Notes under the pieces: model-generated
Databases searched by the model: none
Seen by the model: the letters and a program-made list of their open reading frames with translations, nothing else
Told to the model about the DNA's origin: nothing
Part shown: positions 56,701 to 64,000 of the stretch, one piece after another
How positions within the stretch are numbered: position 1 is the first letter of the stretch
Layout of the letters: every line of letters begins with the position of its first letter
Program-made: the position numbers and the translations under genes
Assembly (NCBI GenBank): GCA_951230915.1
Contig: OX579636.1
Span: 23,557,567 to 23,621,566, forward strand
Length of the DNA: 64,000 bases
Source of the DNA: Antitrichia curtipendula
Taxonomy: Eukaryota > Streptophyta > Bryopsida > Hypnales > Leucodontaceae
Direction: 5' to 3'

Positions 56701-59541
56701 TCTTCTGACTTTATTCTCTTGACTTAAGATTCCACGATACTCTTTAGTTGACGCCGTTTCACAAGATTCGTGGGTTTATATCTTTGTGGTAAGAGGATAT
56801 TGGAGAGAATCAGAATAACGTGATCAGAGTTGCTCCAAGTATTGAGGGTATATGTTACACAGTACAGTATGTTCTTATGGAATACGTAATGCTATGTCCT
56901 TTCTCAATTCTAGTTGAATACATAATATTTTCATATTTCTTGATTGCCAAGAATTGATCATTCAACCTAGTGTACTCGAGTAGCTCAGATAATGAAATCC
57001 TAATTGTGAAAAAGAAGAAGAACTCCAGATTCTTCGTGAACCAGTCATACAAAAGAATAAGTCCCCCAGAAGGACGTAAGATTCTTTCTGAAACCAGCAC
57101 ATGTGAATCAACTGTCTGTTTTTCTTTGAATATGGAGAAACCTTCAATTAAAGAGTGAAAAAAAACTAAACCGATCAAGAGAAAGGTCAATTTGGATTTG
57201 TAGACAAGTTGGATTAGGTTACTAATTGAAAATTAGAGCTCATTTTCATGTAGAATAATTCAAACTACTGGTGCAGAACACCTCATTTAACACCAAACTG
57301 AAATCAACGGATATTTCGTTAAAATGGCGGTATTCTACAAACTTGGCATTGTATGTTCAGACAGTGCGGTCTGCAATGTATGTGTCTCCTTGATTTCAAA
57401 CAGTGCGGTTTGCAACTTATGCCGCTCCTAGATTTCAGACAGTGCAGTCTGAAATCTATACCAGTCCTAGAAATCGAATGGAAAAATGGCGTATGAATAC
57501 CGCCATTTTAACTAAATGTTTGGTAATCATGAACTCAACTCGGCTGTTAGCATCGCCTTCCTCTTATCACCAGACTTCTTATATGGGACCAAGTCCAGAG
57601 GATTGTGGGAAATTGTCAACTTCTAGTCTTCCCACTAACCCAATTTTTAAAAATTGGCACATGCAGAGTATGTGAACAACCCCAAGGAAACAGAAGAAGC
57701 ATTTGGAAAAAATGGGTGGCTTCGCACTGGTGACATGGTGAAATTTGATGAAGATGGCTACCTCTACGTTGTGGATCGGCTCAAGGAGCTTGTGAAGTAC
57801 AATGGCTACCAGGTGCAATACATGCAAACTTTTTTCTCACGGAAGATCTGCTTGTTGCTTCAATTTTGAAACACATGTTATTAGAAGGTTCTTGAATCAT
57901 AAAATTTTCGGTTCTTAGCACTGCGTGATAGGATGTATGATAGGTCCTGCAGCAAAATTGATTGGACTCTGAAAGTGGAATAATTACACATAAGTAGTTT
58001 GTTCTGTGCATGAGATCAAAGTAATTCCTTGAGCTCTTTGTGCTTCAGTTCAGAAGTGTTTCAGGCTCATGATTGTGCAATTGGGGCTTTCGGACTGCAT
58101 CTCTTGAGTGCAGTGAACCTGTTTTCAATCCGGATGATCAACATAATGTCTTCAACAGACTCTTCATTTTTCTCTTTGAATTGTGCATTTGTGCAGGTAG
58201 CACCTGCTGAGCTGGAAGATCTTCTTTCCTCTCACCCGGCAGTGCTGGATTGCGCAATTATTCCGTAAGCAACTCATCCTTCATCAATGCTGAATAGTCT
58301 ACATATCTGAATGCAACCTTGATACATGCTAGGCTTAAATTAATTGGATTTCAGCGAGGGAAACAAAATTAATGAGCAATTCATCCCATTGCAAGACAAA
58401 ACTGTAGCAATCTCACATCAGCAGGATTTATAAATGCATGTTACTTGCAAAGTCTTAACAGATTTCATCATGTTAGGTATCCCAAACACCAAGATCAGAC
58501 CTTGAAAATCAACTCATCTGCAATTGACTAAAAATAAACAACTGATTGACGTCCATAAATCATGTCTTGTTCAAGTTCTAGCAAAGTTGAATCAGCTCCT
58601 TGACCAGGCACAGTACATGACCTGATTTCCGCTAGGGTCATAAGTATCTACAGAAATACATAATTATGTAGGATTCTAGCAAATGAATGTAAGTTCCTCC
58701 TCCACATGACATTTGTGCTGTAAATTTGTGCAACCGCAGGTACCCTGATAAGCAGTGTGGCCAAATTCCGATGGCATGTATCGTCCGAAGAAGAGGGTTC
58801 GAAATAAATGCTGATAATATCATGCATTGGATCGCTGCGCAGGTAAACATCACCATGTCACCAATTTAGTGATCCAAGCATTGTTAATTTAAAAATCGGA
58901 ACCTGCTACCAAGATTCTAATGTTTTTTGTTAATATTTCTTATGCATCTCTTGTAGATAATCGTCTGTCTCCAGTTTGATGAATGGAATTCATGACATGT
59001 GGACATTTACTTAGTTGGGATATGGGTCGTGATGTTTCCCTGTTGGACAAGGTCTCTGGACTGTGAGCTGCAAGCCTCTCTAATGACACTTTTAAATAGG
59101 CATCTAAAGGCACTCTTCAATGACTTTGGAACTTTGCATGTTGAAATTGTCCAATTTGATCTGCACACAACTTGACAGATTCTAAGGATATACAAAGAAT
59201 GTGCAATTTCATAGTGTGTCATAAGAGAGGGGAGAGTGTTTAATTTGGTGTTTGCTACCCTGGATGGAATTTGCTACCCATGTTCAAGTGGCAAAGAAAG
59301 TAGAACTGCCCCAAACTGAGATTCTTAAATATTCATGTGGTTGTAAAGTCTCCATTTGTGTTCAATCTTTGCTTCCATCTCTGCTTGAATGAAGCTTGAT
59401 TCCGGTGGGTTTTGTGACCAGGTGGCTCCTTACAAGAAAGTGCGGAAAGTGGCTTTCATGGACACCATACCCAAGTCTGCAGCAGGAAAGATATTGCGGA
59501 GAGAACTTGTCAATTTGGTGATGTTGAAATCAAAATTGTAG
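53716..59541 (+). CDS. 4-coumarate:CoA ligase-like acyl-CoA synthetase, peroxisomal (PTS1 SKL)
   Basis: Eight exons: 53716-54115, 54845-55010, 55616-56072, 56344-56530, 57667-57812, 58197-58264, 58740-58842, 59422-59541. They join in phase at GT/AG to give 548 residues, the normal family length. I start at 53716 because [18 protein letters not shown] after it is the typical family opening; the frame is open further upstream but passes through a MITE. ANL-enzyme motifs: [14 protein letters not shown] (200-213, AMP/P-loop), EYGMTETTG (342-350), GELWVRG (392-398), GWLRTGD (420-426), [14 protein letters not shown] (about 435-452) and the catalytic lysine region [11 protein letters not shown] with K532. 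The expected reaction is ATP-dependent activation of a carboxylic acid to its CoA thioester. The C-terminal SKL is a canonical peroxisomal signal, pointing to OPC-8:0-, fatty- or cinnamic-acid side-chain work rather than cytosolic lignin precursors. IMKE replaces the usual IMKG. The substrate cannot be told from sequence. Confidence 0.95.
57312..57519. mobile_element. ATGGCG-type MITE, copy 2, in intron 4 of the 4CL-like gene
   Basis: TTTCGTTAAAATGGCGGTAT (from 57314) is the inverse, with one mismatch, of a block ending at about 57517 (ATACCGCCATTTTAACTAAA). The interior again has 'cagacagtgcggtctg' and 'agatttcagacag' modules like those of copy 1. About 208 bp. It lies 148 bp before exon 5. 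Confidence 0.85.
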
Positions 59542-59637
59542 CCAGGCTCCAGGAAGGACAGTACTCAGTGGTCAACAAAGCTACCGGCATTTGAGTGCAC
59601 TACTACAGAATGTACAGTTTGCAACAGTTTTTGCAAT

Positions 59638-59955
59638 GTTTTTGCAATGCCCTCACTTTTGGTTTGCATAAGTTTGCAATGGTTTTAATTAGAGTATTGC
59701 AATGGTTTTGCAATGCCCACGAGTTTTGTTTGAATAACTTTGCAATGCTTTTACATTAGAATATTGCACTATATTTGCAATGGTTTTGCAACGTTGACAA
59801 GTTTTATTTAAATAACTTTGCAATGATTTACACTAGTGTATTGCACTATATTTGCAATGTTTTTGTAATGCCCGCAAGCTTTGTTTGAATAACTTTGCAA
59901 TGATTTTAAATTAGAGTTAGTATTGCACTGTATTTGCAATGGCACTACAATGGTA
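59638..59955. repeat. Tandem repeat of about 78 bp, four diverged units, 3' of the 4CL-like gene
   Basis: Units are built from TTTTGCAATGCCC, TTTGTTTGAATAACTTTGCAA, TTTTAxATTAGAGTATTGCA and TATTTGCAATGG. TTGCAAT/TTGCAATG recurs many times. It starts about 100 bp after the stop codon, so it may be within the 3' UTR or just beyond it. Confidence 0.8.
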
Positions 59956-60047
59956 TAGCTAGACTAGTGTTTGCAATGGAACTTCACAAAATTTATCAAC
60001 ATTAACTGCATTGCTTTGTCTTCTATATTTATGCTATAGATGCAATA

Positions 60048-60524
60048 TAAAGTAGAACAACCCATTGCGGTCACAAGACCCCATATTGGACACCTAGGAA
60101 ATGCCTCCGTTACGGTTCATTTCAATAAATAAAATTAAGGTCACAATCAATGTTTTACTTGATAGTAATGGAGTGATTAGTGACCTCAATAGGAACTTCA
60201 AACTTTTCAATGTAATTTCATCGTAGGAACTAGGAAGTGATTTGTTTTAGGCCTTTCACATTAGAATATATTATAGTGACTAATTTAGGTGTGCAAGATG
60301 AGAATTATGAATACAGAATGATTTTGTTGGTTCAAGGGAAGTCTAGAGACTCTTGGGGGCCATGATGGGTTGAACACTTTAAAACTTCATAGCACATTCA
60401 TACTTTGTCAAAAATATATAAATTTAATTGCTCCTCCTATTATTCCTACTTGTCTTCATTGGAGGAATGAAAAATCTTAGCAATAGCATGAAAGTAAATT
60501 TCTAATTTTGACGACAATACCTTA
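60048..60524. mobile_element. TAAGG-family element, copy C
   Basis: The left end TAAAGTAGAACAACCCATTGC is a decayed form of copy B's TAAGGTAAACCAGCCCATTGC. The right end is ...ATACCTTA. The interior matches copies A and B ('ggagtgattagtgacctca', 'ttcatactttgtc'). The right end runs directly into the TTAA (60522-60525) that starts the next element. Confidence 0.7.
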
Positions 60525-60525
60525 A

Positions 60526-61415
60526 CTCTTAAAGGTCCATTGTCCCCTCACAAGACAATTTAGAGTTTAGGTAGGTTCCTATGATCTCAATATTTTATGA
60601 AACTTTTTAATGTTTTTTGAAGATTTGTAGTTTTGCAAGAGCTTTGTGAATGTATAATTTTTATTTCAATCCAATGCCGGGTGAAGAAGTTATAGGTTAT
60701 TTTAGGCAAATTTCAACTTGAGGGACAATAGGGATTGGTTGACTAAGGTCAGGGACAAATGCACAAGTTGTGCTAGTTAAAAGGACAAAGGTTGGGACAT
60801 GTGAATCTATTGAGCATCGGTTGCCCAAAGCCTTTGCTTATGTATTATTCACATAGTCCTTTAAAATTCTATAGGAAGTAGAGGATTTACTTTTTCCAAT
60901 TTTTTTTAAAGCTTGTAAATTATTAGTGTATCTTTCAATCCACCGTTTGGATTTCCAAGTTTCAAAATTATAAGGTGGAAAATGTGCTCAAAAAATTACG
61001 TTTTGCATAGTGAACTATTGGACATTGTTGCATTGCAAGATTTTTTTTGATGTGCTCTATGTCTTTTTTTGGCTTGAAATTTCTTCAAGATGGGACTAAT
61101 ATTATATTGAGTATGATAGATTTCTAAATCAAAATCCATAGTGCAAAATGTGCCACAATCAATGGTCAAAGACATCTAAAATTGTCGGGCACATGAAAAA
61201 AAAATTCTCTTCAAGGCTTATATCTTTAAATTTATTTGATCAAGTATTACAAAAAATGTGCCACTTCTTTTTCTACATGTCTACTACAAGATCCTAAAGT
61301 TAATTTTTTTTTTTAATTTGTTGAAAATTTTGATGAACACAACAATTGGAATAGCTTAAGTTGGAATAGCTTAGAGTGCTTTTTCACCAAAAAATGGCCT
61401 TTGGCCTTTAGAAAT
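60526..61415. mobile_element. TTAA-flanked element, subfamily 2, diverged copy
   Basis: It is bounded by TTAA at 60522-60525 and 61416-61419. It begins CTCTTAAAGG, and its inverted right end reads TTTCTAAAGG. The body matches 33601-34191 ('ttttgcaagagctttgtg', 'ccgggtgaagaagttat'). It shares its left TTAA with copy C and its right TTAA with copy D. Confidence 0.65.
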
Positions 61416-61416
61416 T

Positions 61417-61951
61417 AAGGTAAACTTGCCTATAACATGTTTAATGAGTGCTTTGTTTTGTTTCCATTAGCAAAACTATTCAGGGTTTTTTTCCATACAA
61501 AGAAAAATGTGAGAAATGAAGGAAGCAATTGTAATTTTATTTTTTAGACATAATATGAATTTTTTATGAATTCTTGAGGTGTGCTATCCAATTGGTCCAA
61601 AAGAGTCTCTAGACTATCCCAAATCAGCAAAAAGTATTTTCATAATGGTCATCTTAACACCTAAAGCAGTCACAACATTTTTTAACATGGCCATGACATG
61701 AAGGAATGAAAGAATAATTTTTTACGACAAGTTTACACTAGAAAGGTGTAAGTGTCCAATGATAGTCACTAATAATTCCGTAACCATCTCCTAAGGCATT
61801 GATTATGGCCACAAATCAACTTAATATAGTCCGAATCTCATTTATTAAAATATGCCTTTCATGGGTTGATATAAGATTATAATAGGTAGTTCCTTAGGTG
61901 TTTGTCATGTGTGGTTTGTTTGTCATAGGCAAGTTTATTTTAGGTACCTTA
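61417..61951. mobile_element. TAAGG-family element, copy D (inverted relative to A)
   Basis: The left end TAAGGTAAACTTGCCTATAAC and the inverted right end share TAAGGTA and AAACTTGCCTATGAC. The interior is the inverse of copy A: 'ttaacacctaaagcagtcacaaca', 'actagaaaggtgtaagtgtc', 'ggccacaaatcaac'. Each end overlaps a TTAA shared with the neighbouring element. Confidence 0.8.
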
Positions 61952-61952
61952 A

Positions 61953-62841
61953 CCCCTACATGACTAAGAAGTCAATTTTGGTCTTTTTTTAAAACTCAGG
62001 TAGACTCTGTTGACTTTATAATTTGAAATTTTTGCATGAAATCTTTAGGATGGATGCTTCTCATTACAATCTATAAATGAAACTTTGTTTCATGTCATTT
62101 TAATAAATATTGCAAAAGTTAGAATATAAGTTAGAATATATATATTTTTATTTCAATGTCAAATCAAGTAGCAAAAAAAATATTCTAAATTTTTTTAAAT
62201 TATTTTTTGGAATTTGTATAGATTGATACCTACTCAAAAAATTAAATCATTGAATTCCAAATAATGAGGTAAAAGTTATGAGGAGTTTTATTTTGTGGGC
62301 AATGAAGATAGAAAAAACATATGAACTTATGAAGTTGTCTTTTGAAAAACTTCAAATAAAAATAAAAATAAAGCATATTAATTGTTTGCTAGAAAATTCT
62401 TAGCATTGGGATTAACAATTCTAAAATTCTTCTAAAAATTATTAGCATATTACTTATATCTTTCACTTTATAGTTTTAAGAAAAATGAATATGAAAGTTT
62501 TTTTAGTTAAATTTTTAAATATATATTTTCAACCCATTTTCCAACTTATTGATAAAAATGCACAATTGATAGGCCATACTTTTTTTTCCTAAAAATGTTG
62601 AAAGACAACTTCACCTTTTGGGAGGACTAGAGAAGCCTACATTTTGAAATTTAGGCACATTAAACTTGCAATTGGTGGGGATGTTCACTCTTAAATTTTG
62701 GGACAACTGAATGTACTTAAATAAGTTAATCTAAAGATTGTACAATCAATTTTGTTAAAAAATAAATATTGATGAAGATTTTGACCTTGCTTTGGAGGCA
62801 AGTATTTTGAAGCAATTTTGAATAGGATGGTCCTCTAGAAG
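61953..62841. mobile_element. TTAA-flanked element, subfamily 3, copy 2 (889 bp)
   Basis: TTAA at 61949-61952 and 62842-62845 bound it. It starts CCCCTACATG; the right end is decayed (…CTCTAGAAG). The body aligns with 4652-5851 without the insertion found there. It shares each TTAA with the next element in the chain. Confidence 0.7.
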
Positions 62842-62845
62842 TTAA

Positions 62846-62985
62846 CCCCTAAAGCCCCGCTTATCCCTTCAAGGGACAATTTGGTTCCGGGTAGGTTCCT
62901 ATTGTCTCAATTTGAAGTGAATTTTTTTGAGATTTGTTGAGGTTGTGTAGCTTTGCAAGAGCTTTGTGGATATATAATTTTGAAG
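62846..62985. mobile_element. TTAA-type element, subfamily 2, truncated 5' part
   Basis: It starts CCCCTAAAGCCCCGCTTATC after TTAA (62842-62845) and matches the first 140 bp of 33601-34191, then stops. Confidence 0.65.
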
Positions 62986-63062
62986 TGTGGCATAAGTGAA
63001 GGCAATGTTTCACTTATGCCTACACTTTGAAGCATGGCATAAGTGAAGGCAATGTTTCACTT
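62980..63062. repeat. Short direct and inverted duplication
   Basis: The block 'tggcataagtgaaggcaatgt' occurs twice (about 62990 and 63038). The segment between the copies includes its partial inverse (CACTTATGCC). It replaces the missing part of the truncated element. Confidence 0.7.
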
Positions 63063-63097
63063 TATTTTATATTCTACCTTCCTCCTATACTACTTAA

Positions 63098-64000
63098 CCC
63101 CTAAAGCCCCGAGGCCTTTTCTCCATCAAAACACACTCAAAACTGCCACTTCTATTGCAATGAGCAAAAAACTATAAAAATTGTTTTTTTGCATATCTAA
63201 CCGTAGGATCTTATACTAGACTAGTATGAGAATGTGTGCAAGAAATTTCAGACTTTGACCAAATAGATTGCAAGATATTTGCATTCAAAGTGAAGAAAAC
63301 AAGTTTTTTTGCACCTTGCTTGACTAGATTTTTGGGCTTTGAACCTATTTAACTTAAATTTTTTGTATTGTTGATTTTGATTTTCTAAGTTTGTATGTTG
63401 AATACTTCAGTTGAGAATCTAGGAAAAAAAATTCAAGAAAAAAACACTAAATTTCTACTCATTAAAAAATTGTTAAGTAGAAGTAGATTCAAGATTGAAG
63501 GAATAACTAAATCGTTAATAGCTCTAAGACAAAATTGAAATACCATAATCCCAACAGTGAGATTGTTCTAGCAAGCAAATTCAAACTTGTCTAACAATTT
63601 TTTTCTGAAAATTGTAAAAATTGCATTCAAAAATGAATCCTAAAAGTTATTTTTTCAAGAAGATGCTTAGATTGCCTGAAAAACTAAGATTGTCCATAAC
63701 TTTTTCATTATTAGTCCAAATAGAATGAATCAAAGCTTCAAATGTAGACAAAAAGACATAGATTTTGAAAAAAATATTTAAGAAATTTATTTTGACTTTC
63801 TGTGATTTTTTTGTGCTGCCCGCCAAACTCTATTTTTGGCATAACTTTTTCTCTCGGGCACCAATTGAAATAAAAATTATATATCCAAAAAGCTCTCGTA
63901 GAACCGCACAACCTCAAAAAATCCCAAAAAATTTCTTTACAAATTGAGGTCACAGGAACCTACCCGGACCCAAATTGTCCTCCGAGGGGACAAACGGGCC
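63098..64000. mobile_element. TTAA-type element, subfamily 2, inverted copy running off the window
   Basis: TTAA (63094-63097) precedes CCCCTAAAGCCCCGAGGCC. The body is the inverse of 33601-34191, including 'aactgccacttct' near the left and 'aatagaatgaatcaaagcttca' in the middle. It ends in the window with the inverted 'ccgaggggacaaacggg' block, so only about 15-20 bp should be missing. At over 900 bp it is longer than the 591-bp copy, so it may be closer to a full-length form. No transposase frame is visible. Confidence 0.65.

Overview
This is a nuclear window from a land plant. It shows a plant kelch protein of the At3g07720/nitrile-specifier type, an AP2/ERF-type DNA-binding protein, a 4-coumarate:CoA ligase-like enzyme, GT-AG introns throughout and TTTAGGG-type telomere-like motifs. 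The species cannot be fixed from the sequence. Short introns in the most intron-rich gene and a very divergent AP2 protein would fit a non-seed plant, but that is a guess. The DNA is AT-rich; gene bodies are GC-richer than the long spacers.

Layout. 1-7.2 kb is spacer made of repeat relics. A tRNA-Arg(TCG) lies at 7258-7331 (-). A 3-exon kelch gene lies at 8124-10141 (-) and an AP2/ERF-like gene at 11134-12726 (-). 13-20.9 kb is repeat spacer with two fold-back elements. A 25-exon PRP28/DDX23-type spliceosomal DEAD-box helicase lies at 20943-29580 (-), with a tandemly duplicated upstream region. 30.5-39.2 kb is repeat spacer. An 11-exon SPOUT1-type RNA methyltransferase lies at 39276-43736 (+). 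43.8-53.2 kb is repeat spacer. An 8-exon 4CL-like acyl-CoA ligase ending in the peroxisomal signal SKL lies at 53716-59541 (+). 59.6-64 kb is an AT-rich tandem repeat followed by a chain of abutting transposon-like elements. For all multi-exon genes I joined the exons by hand at GT/AG sites. Reading frames close exactly: 331, 918, 416 and 548 residues.

The genes do not form a pathway. They are independent housekeeping functions (splicing, RNA modification), a regulator and a metabolic enzyme. The spacer is dominated by small non-autonomous DNA elements with no transposase visible. The most unusual signal is a set of elements whose ends read TTAA-CCCYTAAA and which are joined head to tail through single shared TTAA tetranucleotides (60.5-62.85 kb, and a decayed pair at 0.3-0.75 kb). 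A second family has TAAGGTAA-type termini, with one copy in the last intron of the SPOUT1 gene. A third has two copies in the 4CL-like gene, one just upstream of its ATG and one in an intron.
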